From contig DLRR01000002.1 of assembly GCA_002500605.1 (NCBI GenBank), positions 62,146 through 126,145 on the forward strand: a stretch of 64,000 nt of DNA, given 5' to 3'. The position numbers and the translations under genes are program-made. This document shows positions 45,039-54,139 of the stretch, one piece after another. The stretch comes from Nitrospinaceae bacterium UBA7883. GTDB lineage: Bacteria > Nitrospinota_A > UBA7883. The stretch's first letter is position 1. The number at the start of each line of letters is the position of its first letter. The notes beneath the pieces were generated by a model that saw only the letters and a list, made by a program, of their open reading frames with translations, had not been told where the DNA came from and made no database searches.

Positions 45039-45824
45039 TTAGTCGAAAAATCTAGTTTCTCCCGAGTATACAGTTTCCACCACCCCAGGGGAAACCTCTA
45101 CGAGCAGACCCCCGTTGTCATCAATACCGATAGCCACTCCAACTATGATTCTGCTCCCTGAAATAACTTCTACTTCTCGCTGTATAAAGGTGGAACAGTA
45201 CTTTCTGTATTCCTCAATTACTAACTTTGATCCATTTTCTGAAAGGAAATCTAGCCACAATTCTAGGTGGTTTATCATAGAAGCCAATAGCTTCTCTCTC
45301 GATAGAGACATACCGGTTAATTGAAAGAGGGAAGTAGAAGTACGTTGTAACTCCTCGGGGAATTGGTTGTTTTGCGTGTTAACATTAACACCTATTCCTA
45401 AAACTACTATATTTTGATCTCCTTGCTGACGAAGTTCGGCCAGAATGCCTCCCAATTTTTTTCCATTAAAAACAAGATCATTCGGGTATTTAAGCTCAGG
45501 TGTTAACTTAGCGACTTCTTGGCATGCGCAGCAAAGAGCAATTCCTGCTGCCAATGTCACCGTGTTAAGGTTTTTAATGTCAATATTGGTACCCCATGCC
45601 AAAGAGAAAGCCAGGTTTACTAATGGAGGACTAAGCCAATTTCTGCCCAGTCTACCACGTCCCTCGGTCTGGTTTTCAGCCACAACAACAGCAAAGTGAA
45701 GTCGTTGTTCATCAAGCCGTTCAGCAACCCAAGCGTTGGTAGAGTCCACTATATCTAAGGTCACCAACTCCTTACCAAGTCTCGATGTTTTAAGGAAGTT
45801 GAAATAAATGTCTCTATCAAACAT
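45039..45824 (-). CDS. birA: Biotin-[acetyl-CoA carboxylase] ligase (monofunctional)
   Basis: Attaches biotin to acetyl-CoA carboxylase carrier protein. The 261 residues begin directly with the catalytic domain: TLDIVDSTNAWVAERL, ENQTEGRGRLGRNWLSPP (the GRGRxGR biotinyl-AMP loop), TPELKYPNDLVFNGKKLGGILAEL and GIGVNVN. It has a short C-terminal SH3-like domain and no N-terminal winged helix, so it should not repress transcription. Together with bioH-bioC-bioDA 7 kb away it shows a working biotin economy. Confidence 0.95.
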   Translation of the reverse strand: MFDRDIYFNFLKTSRLGKELVTLDIVDSTNAWVAERLDEQRLHFAVVVAENQTEGRGRLGRNWLSPPLVNLAFSLAWGTNIDIKNLNTVTLAAGIALCCACQEVAKLTPELKYPNDLVFNGKKLGGILAELRQQGDQNIVVLGIGVNVNTQNNQFPEELQRTSTSLFQLTGMSLSREKLLASMINHLELWLDFLSENGSKLVIEEYRKYCSTFIQREVEVISGSRIIVGVAIGIDDNGGLLVEVSPGVVETVYSGETRFFD

Positions 45825-45978
45825 TGTTGGATTTACACTAAATTATTAATTAGTAATATGTGCTAACGCCTATGGTCACATGTTAACATACGATAAAATT
45901 ACAGATAATACCGAGATGCCAAATACTAACTAAGAAAAACAAGATGATTTTACTAGTTTTCAATAATGAAGAAAAACA

Positions 45979-47106
45979 ATGAAGAAAGTTATTTATCTAG
46001 ATAACGCAGCTTCTTCGCATCCAAAGCCTGACATAGTAATAAGGAAGATTAATGCAACATTGCAAAAAATTGGTGCAAATCCTGGTAGGTCGGGTCATTC
46101 CATGGCGTTAGCAGCCAGCAGAATTTTGTTTGAAACTCGTGAGTCGCTGGCGGAGTTGCTAAATTTACCAAGTTCTGAACGCATTATTTTTACAAAAAAC
46201 TGTACTGAAGGAATTAACCTTGCTTTGAAGGGGTTGCTTAAACCTGGCGACAAGGTTGCTGTATCAAAGCTTGAGCATAACTCTGTTGCAAGGCCATTGG
46301 AAACACTAAAGAAAAACGGAGTGATTGTAGAATATGCTCCTTGTGACGAATACGGTCTTCCAGACCCAAAAAAGGTTCCCAAGGTAAAAATGCTTGTTAC
46401 CGTGGCTGCTAGCAATGTTACAGGCGCAGTGCTAGATATAGCAGCTTTATCATCTGCCTGCAAATCCAAAGGTGTTGTTTTTATGTTAGATGCTGCCCAA
46501 ATGGCTGGTTCTATTCCTTTAGACGGGTCACTTTGTGACATTTTAGCAGCCCCTGGTCATAAGGGCCTGCTCGGTCCACAAGGAACTGGATTTGTGTGGT
46601 TCAAAAAAGGTATTGAGCCAGATGTCATACTAGAAGGGGGTACTGGTTCAAACTCAGAGGAGTTTGATAGCCCATCTTTCTGGCCTGATCGCCACGAGGC
46701 AGGAACCTGCAATACTCCTGGTATAGCTGGCCTTGGAGCGGCAACGCAATACCTTTTAAAACGTGGAATTGCATCCATCAGGGAACGTGAAACAGTTTTG
46801 TGTGAAATGATATTGGATGAAATACGTGATATCGGAAAAGTTATCACTTATCCGCCGTATGATATAAATAAAAAAGCTAATCTGGTTTTATTCAATGTTG
46901 ATGGAACTGATCCTTCGCAGCTAGCTTGGGAAATGGACAATCAAGGAGTAGCGCTACGTTCAGGTCTTCACTGTTGTCCAGAAGCCCACAGATTCTTGGA
47001 AACTTATCCAGAGGGTGGTGTGAGGGTAAGCCCAGGCTACGCCACAACAAAAAAAGATGTGAAACAATTTCTCAAGGTTTTAGATGGTTTTGTCAAACAT
47101 CGTTGA
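45979..47106 (+). CDS. Cysteine desulfurase-like class V aminotransferase (possible selenium trafficking)
   Basis: A 375-residue PLP enzyme predicted to free S or Se from cysteine or selenocysteine. VIYLDNAASSHPKPDIV, ANPGRSGHSMALAAS, IIFTKNCTEGINLALKGLL, the His-Lys pair APGHKGLLGPQGTGF (PLP lysine), and the catalytic Cys in LRSGLHCCPEAHRFL. The sequence style matches the EF2568-like subgroup of cysteine desulfurases, which clusters with selenium genes in other bacteria. Its last 23 bases overlap the DUF3343 gene. A general Fe-S role is the main alternative; no iscU or sufBCD is adjacent. Confidence 0.88.
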   Translation: MKKVIYLDNAASSHPKPDIVIRKINATLQKIGANPGRSGHSMALAASRILFETRESLAELLNLPSSERIIFTKNCTEGINLALKGLLKPGDKVAVSKLEHNSVARPLETLKKNGVIVEYAPCDEYGLPDPKKVPKVKMLVTVAASNVTGAVLDIAALSSACKSKGVVFMLDAAQMAGSIPLDGSLCDILAAPGHKGLLGPQGTGFVWFKKGIEPDVILEGGTGSNSEEFDSPSFWPDRHEAGTCNTPGIAGLGAATQYLLKRGIASIRERETVLCEMILDEIRDIGKVITYPPYDINKKANLVLFNVDGTDPSQLAWEMDNQGVALRSGLHCCPEAHRFLETYPEGGVRVSPGYATTKKDVKQFLKVLDGFVKHR

Positions 47107-47356
47107 AGGAAAAATAATTGTTGTGTTCCAGTCAACACACATAACACTCAAAGCCGAAAAAGAGTTAAAGGAAGCTAATATTAAGGTAAGAACCACTATA
47201 AAACCAAGAACTATTGGCTCCAATTGCCAACTGGCACTGGTAGTACCACCAGAGGATGTTCGCAAAGCAGCAATGCTTGTTTCAAAGAAAGGACTCAGCC
47301 CTACTGGGTATTATATGCAAAATGCTAAGGAAGAGTGGGAAACCGTAAAAACATAA
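47084..47356 (+). CDS. DUF3343 protein, putative Se/S carrier
   Basis: A 90-residue protein overlapping the cysteine desulfurase gene by 23 bp. VEGKIIVVFQSTHITLKAEKELKEANIKVRTTIKPRTIGSNCQLALVVPPEDVRKA matches the DUF3343 family, described as putative Se/S carriers, with a single conserved Cys in SNCQLAL. A carrier passing S or Se from the desulfurase is the favoured reading but not shown. It converges with ruvB. Confidence 0.85.
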   Translation: MVLSNIVEGKIIVVFQSTHITLKAEKELKEANIKVRTTIKPRTIGSNCQLALVVPPEDVRKAAMLVSKKGLSPTGYYMQNAKEEWETVKT

Positions 47357-47412
47357 CTTCAAAAACTACTACGCTTCAGTTTATCAACTTAACCTTTAAT
47401 AACTTTATGCTA

Positions 47413-48450
47413 TCAACTAAGGGGTAGTTGCAAAACAGTTCCACTGGTATCCGATTTAGAAATTCCAAAATGGTTGTAGGCTTGTTCGGTGGCGATACGG
47501 CCCCGAGAAGTTCTTTGAATAAATCCCTGCTGAATGAGAAATGGTTCGTAAAGGTCTTCTATCGTATCTTTGTCTTCTGAAATAGCAGCGGCAATTGCTT
47601 CTATACCAGCAGGCCCTCCTGCAAATTCTTTAATAATCAACAACATAAGCTTTCTATCCATTTTATCAAACCCTTTACTATCGACTTCTAACATTTTAAG
47701 GGCGTCATCTGCTACCTTCCGAGTAATTTTTCCAGTTGACTTTACCTGGGCAAAGTCACGTACTCGCCTAAGAAGACGATTCGCCACACGAGGCGTTCCA
47801 CGGCTTCTAGATGCAATCTCTTCGGCACCTTCCTCGGCTATAGGGACATTTAATATGGAAGCCGAACGATTAACAATTTTAGCAAGATTGGTAACATTGT
47901 AAAATTCCAGCCGATCAACAATTCCAAACCTGCTGCGGAGTGGCCCAGTTAAAAGTCCAGCACGGGTAGTTGCCCCTACCAAGGTAAACGGTGGCAAATT
48001 TAAATTTATTGATCGGGCTGCTGGACCTTGCCCAATAATTATGTCTATTTTAAAATCCTCCATGGCTGGGTAAAGTATTTCTTCTACGGCTGGAGTAAGC
48101 CTATGAATCTCGTCTATAAAAAGGGTGTCATGCTCTTGAAGATTTGTGAGTATTGCTGCCAAGTCGCCAGGCCTTTGTAGTATCGGCCCGGAGGTAGTTG
48201 TTATGTTTGTTCCCATTTCCGATGCTATGATATGAGCCAATGTGGTTTTCCCAAGGCCAGGAGGACCGTAAAATAGGCAGTGATCAAGCTCTTGCCCTCT
48301 CTGCCTGGCAGCCGTAATAGCGATTACAAGATTCTCCTTCAATTCATCTTGCCCAATGTAGCTATCAAGCGTTTTTGGTCGTAGACTGTTTTCCAGCCCC
48401 ACCTCATCTGGTGACTCAAGCTCTGGGTCGGTAACTCTGTGCTCAGACAT
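47413..48450 (-). CDS. ruvB: Holliday junction ATP-dependent DNA helicase RuvB
   Basis: Branch-migration motor of the RuvABC system. The 345 residues show LRPKTLDSYIGQDELKENLVIAI, the Walker A GPPGLGKTTLAHIIA, LFIDEIHRLTPAVEEILYPAMEDF (Walker B and sensor region), TLVGATTRAGLLTGPLRSRFGIVDRLEFY and the winged-helix ending EPFLIQQGFIQRTSRGR. ruvA and ruvC are not adjacent. The 269 bp upstream of its start, toward the DUF1097 gene, contain no gene I can support. Confidence 0.98.
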   Translation of the reverse strand: MSEHRVTDPELESPDEVGLENSLRPKTLDSYIGQDELKENLVIAITAARQRGQELDHCLFYGPPGLGKTTLAHIIASEMGTNITTTSGPILQRPGDLAAILTNLQEHDTLFIDEIHRLTPAVEEILYPAMEDFKIDIIIGQGPAARSINLNLPPFTLVGATTRAGLLTGPLRSRFGIVDRLEFYNVTNLAKIVNRSASILNVPIAEEGAEEIASRSRGTPRVANRLLRRVRDFAQVKSTGKITRKVADDALKMLEVDSKGFDKMDRKLMLLIIKEFAGGPAGIEAIAAAISEDKDTIEDLYEPFLIQQGFIQRTSRGRIATEQAYNHFGISKSDTSGTVLQLPLS

Positions 48451-48719
48451 TTAATTTACTATACGGTAATAACATTCACTAGTTTAGATATGGTAATTAT
48501 ACTTTTTAATTAAAGAGTTTGCTTGAGGAAATCATGCTGTCAAGAAAATAACGTATTAACAAACAATGCTCAAACTGTTTTGGCTTTTTCCTTAGCGTCA
48601 ATGCAAGAATCAAAAAGCTGGAGATTTTAAGGTAATTATGATAGTTTTCGTGAAACTGATAAGCTTAGAAATCGAAGCTTTTAAGCAAACACTTTTTTTT
48701 GATTTAGGGGGAGACAAAA

Positions 48720-49220
48720 ATGGATCTTATTACGGCGTTAGCTGTGTCAATCGGCCTGCTAGGCGGAGTGGCAACTTTCTTGTTTGCTAGCATGGGACAA
48801 CTTGGTTTAGTCTGGATCGCTTTCATCGCTTGGGCAAGCTTTTATCACTGTGGCGGCGAAGCAAAAGGCCTTCAGGCATCACTCATAGCGAATGTTTGGG
48901 GTGTAGTGATGGCATCGGTTGGGCTTTTCTTAATTACCCATCCATTCCTCGGAATTACTGGTAATCTTTGGATTGCTATTTGTGTTGGGCTAGGAGCATT
49001 TATTTTGGTGTTGGGCGCAAAATTGCCAGCCCTTGCGGCAATTCCCGCTTCGGTTTACGGTTTCGCTTCAACCGCTGGATACGCTCTACTTACAAGCACT
49101 TTTGATGTAACTATGCCTTCTTTTGCGAACCCATTAATTTGTGTTACGCTAGCGATGGTAGTCGGTGGCATTTTTGGGATTATATCTCAGAAAGTTGCTG
49201 GGGCCATAACAGCCGGCTAG
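48720..49220 (+). CDS. DUF1097 integral membrane protein
   Basis: A 166-residue protein with five or six hydrophobic segments: GLLGGVATFLF, LGLVWIAFIAWASFYHCGG, ANVWGVVMASVGLFLI, LWIAICVGLGAFILVLGAKLP and a glycine-rich C-terminus. The pattern fits DUF1097 (YcdZ-like), inner-membrane proteins of unknown transport role. A strong AGGGGGAG ribosome binding site precedes the ATG, and a strong terminator follows, so it is a single-gene unit, probably well expressed. Confidence 0.82.
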   Translation: MDLITALAVSIGLLGGVATFLFASMGQLGLVWIAFIAWASFYHCGGEAKGLQASLIANVWGVVMASVGLFLITHPFLGITGNLWIAICVGLGAFILVLGAKLPALAAIPASVYGFASTAGYALLTSTFDVTMPSFANPLICVTLAMVVGGIFGIISQKVAGAITAG

Positions 49221-49240
49221 AACAAATAGCCGAACTCTTC

Positions 49241-49275
49241 ACGCAGGCAGGATCACAATCCTGCCTGCGTTTGAT
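49241..49275 (+). terminator. Strong factor-independent terminator after the DUF1097 gene
   Basis: A perfect 13-bp stem, ACGCAGGCAGGAT (49241-49253) with ATCCTGCCTGCGT (49258-49270), has a CACA loop and is followed by TTGATTTT. It lies 20 bp after the stop codon of the DUF1097 gene. Confidence 0.93.
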
Positions 49276-49393
49276 TTTCAGCCAAACCCATATCCTTTTA
49301 TAGATTGCAGTCCATTTTTTCTCTAGCACTTAAGCTCATATTATTACTACCTTGATTTTGTAGTTGAACTTCACAATGTGCTAATCTCCATCA

Positions 49394-50254
49394 ATGGAAA
49401 AAACTATTCTTGCGCATGGCAAAGTTAATCTCTACTTGAAGGTAACCGGTAAAAGGAGTGATGGATACCATTTATTACGCTCATTTTTCCATAAAATCTC
49501 TTTGTGTGATGAGTTAACTTTTTTTCCAACAAAAGCAAACAAGATAACCATAAAATGCAGCGACCCAAATGTCCCTCTCGATGAGTCAAACTTAGCAGTA
49601 AAAGCGGCTAAAGCCTTAGCAAAGATTACTGGTTGCAATAGAGGGGTTCTTATAAACATTGTCAAACATATACCTATAGGTAGTGGACTGGGTGGTGGAT
49701 CATCCAATGCAGCAGCAACGTTGCTGGCATTAAATAATTTATGGAAAACTAAGGTTAGACATGAGGATCTATTGAAAATTGCCCTAAATCTTGGAGCAGA
49801 TGTTCCTTTTTTCACTAGCAATTATTCAGCGGCATGGATAGAAGGAATAGGCGAGGTTATCCTACCCGTATCTGTAAATTCCTCATTGAATATGGTACTG
49901 TTTAAACCTGATTTTCCCATATCCTCAAGTACAGCTTTTACCAACTCAAAGTTTAATTTTGTTAGTGGTCCAAACGGCAAAACTTTAATAGAAAAACTTA
50001 GTGGAGGAGATCCTTTCATTGTCGGAGCTACCATGCAAAACGACCTTCAGCCATGGGCTTTTGATTGTTACCGAGAACTGGCTGAGTTAAAAACTTCGAT
50101 TTTACGTGGCAATACCAAACCAATTGCCGTAACAATGACTGGGAGCGGGTCAACATTAATGGCTTTATATGAAAATAGTGAAGCTTCCAATAAAGCATAT
50201 AAAGAATTGTCCAATATATCTAAGTTTGTAAAGGTTGTGACAACTTTGGCATGA
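49394..50254 (+). CDS. ispE: 4-diphosphocytidyl-2-C-methyl-D-erythritol kinase
   Basis: GHMP kinase of the MEP isoprenoid pathway. The 286 residues have AHGKVNLYLKVTGKRSDGYHLLRSFFHKISLCDEL (substrate region), the ATP loop HIPIGSGLGGGSSNAAATLLALN and the C-terminal AVTMTGSGSTLMALYE. This shows the organism makes isoprenoids through the MEP route. The 289-bp gap after it (50255-50543) contains a perfect palindrome but no gene. Confidence 0.97.
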   Translation: MEKTILAHGKVNLYLKVTGKRSDGYHLLRSFFHKISLCDELTFFPTKANKITIKCSDPNVPLDESNLAVKAAKALAKITGCNRGVLINIVKHIPIGSGLGGGSSNAAATLLALNNLWKTKVRHEDLLKIALNLGADVPFFTSNYSAAWIEGIGEVILPVSVNSSLNMVLFKPDFPISSSTAFTNSKFNFVSGPNGKTLIEKLSGGDPFIVGATMQNDLQPWAFDCYRELAELKTSILRGNTKPIAVTMTGSGSTLMALYENSEASNKAYKELSNISKFVKVVTTLA

Positions 50255-50479
50255 GTTTTAGCTTTCAGTGAAAATAGTGATTTTACCGTCGGTTATTTTC
50301 TTGTCGATTGCAATCCAAACGCACTAAAAACCTTTCGAGCATCTCATCATTGAAAGTAATTTAGTAATAAATGTTGTTGGTTTAAATGGTTGTTTAGTTA
50401 ACTCCAATGGTTGTATCATTACTACTATAGACTTTAATCCCAAATGGGGGAGGAAACTCTTAAACCAATCAAAGTAAAA

Positions 50480-50501
50480 TTAAACCTCAACTGAGGTTTA
50501 A
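50480..50501. promoter_or_regulatory. 22-bp perfect palindrome (operator candidate)
   Basis: TTAAACCTCA (50480-50489) and TGAGGTTTAA (50492-50501) are exact reverse complements around AC. With only two central bases it suits a dimeric repressor site better than an RNA hairpin. It lies 42 bp upstream of the TTG start of the following gene. Confidence 0.4.
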
Positions 50502-50543
50502 GAAAATGCTCCAAAATAAACAAATTTAAATCTTGAGAGTCAG

Positions 50544-51707
50544 TTGATTTTTTCCGATTTTTTCAATGTAAACGAAAAGCTTGTATTCAGACTTTCCCTA
50601 GATCTGAATACGGAGCAATTTACTTGTCATGTAAAAAAAATTAAGAATAAGTTCATGGCTGTTTTGATCTCCAGACGAGACAAACCAAAAATTAGCCCCT
50701 CAATTGGTGACGAGTTGTTTATTTACCACAAAAACGACAATTGTAATCATGTTATTCAGACCAAAATCGCCCAAAACAAACAATTTCCACTACTTACTTT
50801 ATTTATGACCGAGTTATACGACCCAATAGTTGGAATTGAAGGTGCGGAACTGCCAGCAAGCTCCAGTTTAATAGAGAATATTTCAAATGATCATATAGGA
50901 GACAAAATAATTGGAGTGAATGAACACATCACTCATTTAGATTTTGCCACGGAAGAAAGTGAACTGAACGAAATTATAAAAGAGCAGTCGGATACGGACA
51001 GCGCGATTACTGGTGAGCCCAAAACAAGCCTAGCTTGGGAAGAAGCTGAGGAGGAACCTTTGGTGCTGGACACAGGTTTAAATGACAAATGGAAAGCTCA
51101 ATCAAAATTGTCGCCAGATGCCACGAGTTTAAAGGATCACTTTGGGTTCAATTATTTTCTTATTTCTGACGAGACCAGGAAAAGAATAAATAAAGTTATT
51201 ACGGATTATGGCTCAGCTGATGGAGATTCCAGCGAATGCATCAACGACCCAAAAAACCCAGAGTTTGGTGAGCAAACTGACCTATTCTTGGTGGAAAAAG
51301 TTAGAGGAATAGATGCTAGGTTAACAAAACTGGAAAACATTGCCAGCGCAATTTTTAGCTATCACGCTGCGCAAGAGAACCTTACCACAGATCAAATTGT
51401 GTCAAGCTCTTTTGCTCGACCTGATAATGCTATTTGCCTTTCAATAGACAGCTTAGGGATTACTGCGGCTATTCAAGAACCAATTCCTAACCGCTCCACC
51501 GCTTTACTGTCTGTCGACCGGTTCTGGGATCCGCCGCTTCATTTTACCGCAGTTGCCGAAACAGAAGAGTCAAAAGAATGCGAGAACAACCTGTTCATTT
51601 GTCGGTTTTGCTTTGTTGCCATAAATTCAGATGACCAAATGTCCATAGACAACTATTTGGCTCGATGGTCGGAATTTCTAGAAAAAATCACCAAAAGCAG
51701 GCAATGA
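50544..51707 (+). CDS. Hypothetical protein with degenerate PilZ-like C-terminus
   Basis: A 387-residue cytoplasmic protein starting at a TTG after GAGAG. The N-terminal 100 residues are beta-rich and similar in feel to a YcgR-N/PilZN-type domain (LVFRLSLDLNTEQFTCHVKKIKNKFMAVLI). An acidic, low-complexity linker spans about 110-200, then a short coiled-coil (RGIDARLTKLENIASAI). The last 90 residues resemble a PilZ beta-barrel (CLSIDSLGITAAIQEP, then CRFCFVAINSDDQMSIDNYLARW) but no RxxxR c-di-GMP motif is visible. Assignment is tentative. Confidence 0.6.
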   Translation: MIFSDFFNVNEKLVFRLSLDLNTEQFTCHVKKIKNKFMAVLISRRDKPKISPSIGDELFIYHKNDNCNHVIQTKIAQNKQFPLLTLFMTELYDPIVGIEGAELPASSSLIENISNDHIGDKIIGVNEHITHLDFATEESELNEIIKEQSDTDSAITGEPKTSLAWEEAEEEPLVLDTGLNDKWKAQSKLSPDATSLKDHFGFNYFLISDETRKRINKVITDYGSADGDSSECINDPKNPEFGEQTDLFLVEKVRGIDARLTKLENIASAIFSYHAAQENLTTDQIVSSSFARPDNAICLSIDSLGITAAIQEPIPNRSTALLSVDRFWDPPLHFTAVAETEESKECENNLFICRFCFVAINSDDQMSIDNYLARWSEFLEKITKSRQ

Positions 51708-51812
51708 ACCTAACTAAAGTAAATGGGAAAATTCCGCGTAAAATAAAACATCACATTAGGCAGTGAACAGAAATGTTCAAGGCAAAGCGCCAAAAGTATA
51801 AAGTATTATTTC

Positions 51813-51838
51813 GTTGACCAGTCAACAGACTTTCTGTT
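51813..51838. promoter_or_regulatory. Two overlapping dyads upstream of a lysine-tailed gene
   Basis: GTTGAC-CA-GTCAAC (51813-51826) is a 14-bp palindrome, and AACAGA-CTT-TCTGTT (51824-51838) overlaps its right edge. They lie about 65-90 bp before the next ATG, within a 196-bp gap that has no other gene. They are candidate operator sites; no known regulator is implied. Confidence 0.3.
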
Positions 51839-51903
51839 ATTCTCATTCCCCAAATATTTAAAAATCAAAATGTTAGCTTTAATGATTGGGTGGCTCCTTT
51901 TAA

Positions 51904-52545
51904 ATGGGCGATTTAAAAAACCAGATTTTTCTCGAACAAATTAACGTTGCGTTAGACGAAGTCCGCGATGAATATACTTCCAAGCACACTGTTAAAAAAC
52001 AAAACCGCTTTTTGATCAAAGATATAACTTATGAAATTAGCAGATGTGATGTAGACAGCGAGACTTTTACCTACAATATAAGCTCTAAAATTCCAAACGA
52101 GTTAGTGCCGAAAAACTACAAAGCAAAAAATTATTATAATTTTATCGCTAAGCTGTTAAACAAATCACCAATAAAGCCAGCGATAAATAAAATGGAAAGC
52201 GTTGTACAAAATTCACGCGATATGGAATATAAGGAGCGGGAGTATGCCAAATTCACATACCGATTTAAAGAACATGAGCTCTATAACAACGAAGAGCTGA
52301 AAAAGTGTCTGGAAGGTTATCACTCAAAAAAATTCCCATTACCTAGCCTTCCTGGGATTTCTACGCTAAGCGGGAGGATGGTTTTAGTTTTGGTTAGAAA
52401 AAACATCACAGAATACGCAAAACGGAACATTTCAGATCTGATAAATGCCAACGAAAAGATGAAAATAGAACTTTCAAAAAAAAGGATCGCAAAAAAATCT
52501 TCCATTAAAAAGTCCTCGACCAAAAAACCCAGCGCTAAGAAATAA
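51904..52545 (+). CDS. Hypothetical protein with lysine-rich C-terminal tail
   Basis: A 213-residue basic protein I do not recognise. The body (1-185) looks mixed alpha/beta with no signal peptide. The last 25 residues are made of KKS/KKP-type repeats (SSIKKSSTKKPSAKK), as in histone H1-like or DNA/RNA-binding tails. Its stop codon abuts the prfB start with no gap, so they may be coupled. DNA or ribosome association is inference only. Confidence 0.65.
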   Translation: MGDLKNQIFLEQINVALDEVRDEYTSKHTVKKQNRFLIKDITYEISRCDVDSETFTYNISSKIPNELVPKNYKAKNYYNFIAKLLNKSPIKPAINKMESVVQNSRDMEYKEREYAKFTYRFKEHELYNNEELKKCLEGYHSKKFPLPSLPGISTLSGRMVLVLVRKNITEYAKRNISDLINANEKMKIELSKKRIAKKSSIKKSSTKKPSAKK

Positions 52546-53671
52546 ATGAACGAAGAATTCAGATCGCTACTGGCGTCAACCAAAGCCAGGTTAGACAGGC
52601 TCCGAGGTCATCTTTGACCTAACCAAAAGAGAAAAAGAGCTTGCTAGACTCGAAGAAAAAATAGCCTCTCCTAATTTCTGGAACGACCCGGAAGCAACAA
52701 AGCCTTTGATGAAACGTCGGTCTTATCTTGCAAAAAGTATTGAAGAGTTTGGGCATCTGAAAAAGTCTCTTGACGATATAACCGATTTGGCCTTTTTGCT
52801 GGAAAAAGATAGCGATGAAGAACTGGAGAATGAAGCGGCATCCGAGTTGGGACTTTTAGCAGATAAAATTAATAATGCAGAACTTGCCGCCATGCTTTCC
52901 GGTGAGCATGACGAGAACAATGCCATAGTTGAAATCCATCCTGGCGCTGGTGGTACAGAATCACAAGATTGGGCTGAGATGTTGATGCGCATGTACCTTC
53001 GCTGGTGTGAAAGACGCGAATACAAAACTGAAATCATTAACATCCTCTACGGCGAAGAAGCAGGTATTAAATCAGTTACTTTTATAGTGAACGGAAATTA
53101 TTGCTATGGTTATTTAAAGGCTGAGTCAGGTGTTCATCGTTTAGTACGCATTTCCCCGTTTGACACTAACAAAAGAAGGCATACGTCGTTTGCATCAGTC
53201 ACAATAACCCCAGAAATATCAGATGATATTGAAGTAAATATACGTGATGAAGAATTAAAAATTGACACTTTCCGCTCTTCAGGTGCCGGCGGGCAACATG
53301 TAAACGTGACCGATTCTGCCGTTCGAATTACCCACCTTCCAACGGGTACAATTGTTGCCTGCCAGAACGAGCGAAGCCAACATAAAAACAAAGCTCATGC
53401 TATGAAAGTGCTAAAAGGAAAGCTTTTTTCTATCGAACAGCAGAAATTGCAAGACAAGGTCGAAGGACTAACTGGTGAAAAGAAGGATATTAAGTGGGGG
53501 TCACAGATACGCTCCTACGTAATGCAGCCATATCAACTGGTCAAAGATCTTCGTACTAGGATAGAAAATGGCAATATTGGTGCCGTACTTGATGGTGACA
53601 TAGATCAGTTTATTACCGGTTACCTACTCAAAGGGCCAGTAGATGGCGCAGTAGATGACAGTACTGAATAA
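52546..53671 (+). CDS. prfB: Peptide chain release factor 2, with programmed +1 frameshift
   Basis: Terminates translation at UGA and UAA. A short first frame (52546-52614) encodes 23 residues, MNEEFRSLLASTKARLDRLR and GHL, and ends at in-frame UGA (52615-52617) in the context CTT-TGA-C. Skipping base 52615 continues as DLTKREKELARLEEKI into the main frame, giving about 374 residues. The internal Shine-Dalgarno-like CGAGGT lies just upstream of CTT. Later motifs are VEIHPGAGGTESQDWAEML, the SPF anticodon tripeptide in VRISPFDTNKRRHTS, and the catalytic GGQ in SSGAGGQHVNVTDSAVR. Classic autoregulated RF2. Confidence 0.97.
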
Positions 53672-53723
53672 CCTTTGCAAATAGTTTGTCCTCACTATTT
53701 TTTATCAACCAAACAAGGGTCAT

Positions 53724-54119
53724 TTAAAGAATGTTTGCTAGTGTGGCGTTTTCGAAAGGGGACATGAACCCCCTTCGGGCTTCGTATAAAATTTTCATTA
53801 GCTTACAACCACCAATGATTGGACAAGTGTTGTTTTCCCTGTCGAAGCACTCCGCAAGGTTCATGTGCTGTTCAGTATTGTAAATAACGTCTGCTAAAAT
53901 AATATCTTCCGGTTCTCTGGAAAGGCGAATTCCACCAGATTTTCCCCTAACCGTTGCAATAAAATCATTTCTTGAAAGGTTATTAATTACTTTTGTCATG
54001 TGGTTTCGTGACACATTGTGAAATTCTGCTATTTCAGAAATCGTAACAAGGCGATCTTTGTGACCTGCAATGTACAAAAGTGCCCTTAACGAATAGTCTG
54101 TGTAAGAGGTCATTTTCAT
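53724..54119 (-). CDS. nsrR: NsrR-like Rrf2 family nitric oxide-sensing repressor
   Basis: A 131-residue Rrf2 regulator: TSYTDYSLRALLYIAGH, EIAEFHNVSRNHMTKVINNLSRNDFIATVRGKSGGIRLSREP (winged helix and wing). Three cysteines at about 91, 99 and 105 (ECFDRENNTCPIIGGC) are placed like the Fe-S cysteines of NsrR. It is divergent from a nitric oxide reductase-type cluster, and NsrR-like operators lie in the shared promoter region. IscR-like regulators have a different cysteine spacing, so NsrR is preferred. Confidence 0.85.
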   Translation of the reverse strand: MKMTSYTDYSLRALLYIAGHKDRLVTISEIAEFHNVSRNHMTKVINNLSRNDFIATVRGKSGGIRLSREPEDIILADVIYNTEQHMNLAECFDRENNTCPIIGGCKLMKILYEARRGFMSPFENATLANIL

Positions 54120-54139
54120 GTACTTAATAATAACATTAT

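Noticed and set aside
44719..45161. Plus-strand frames opposite coaX and birA
   Set aside because: They are shadows of well-supported minus-strand genes with no ribosome binding sites.
52706..53671. prfB starting at 52706 as an N-terminally truncated RF2
   Set aside because: Conserved RF2 N-terminal residues are encoded upstream through the +1 frameshift site.
53724..54119. IscR assignment for the Rrf2 regulator
   Set aside because: Cysteine spacing and the divergent nitric oxide reductase cluster with NsrR-type operators fit NsrR better.
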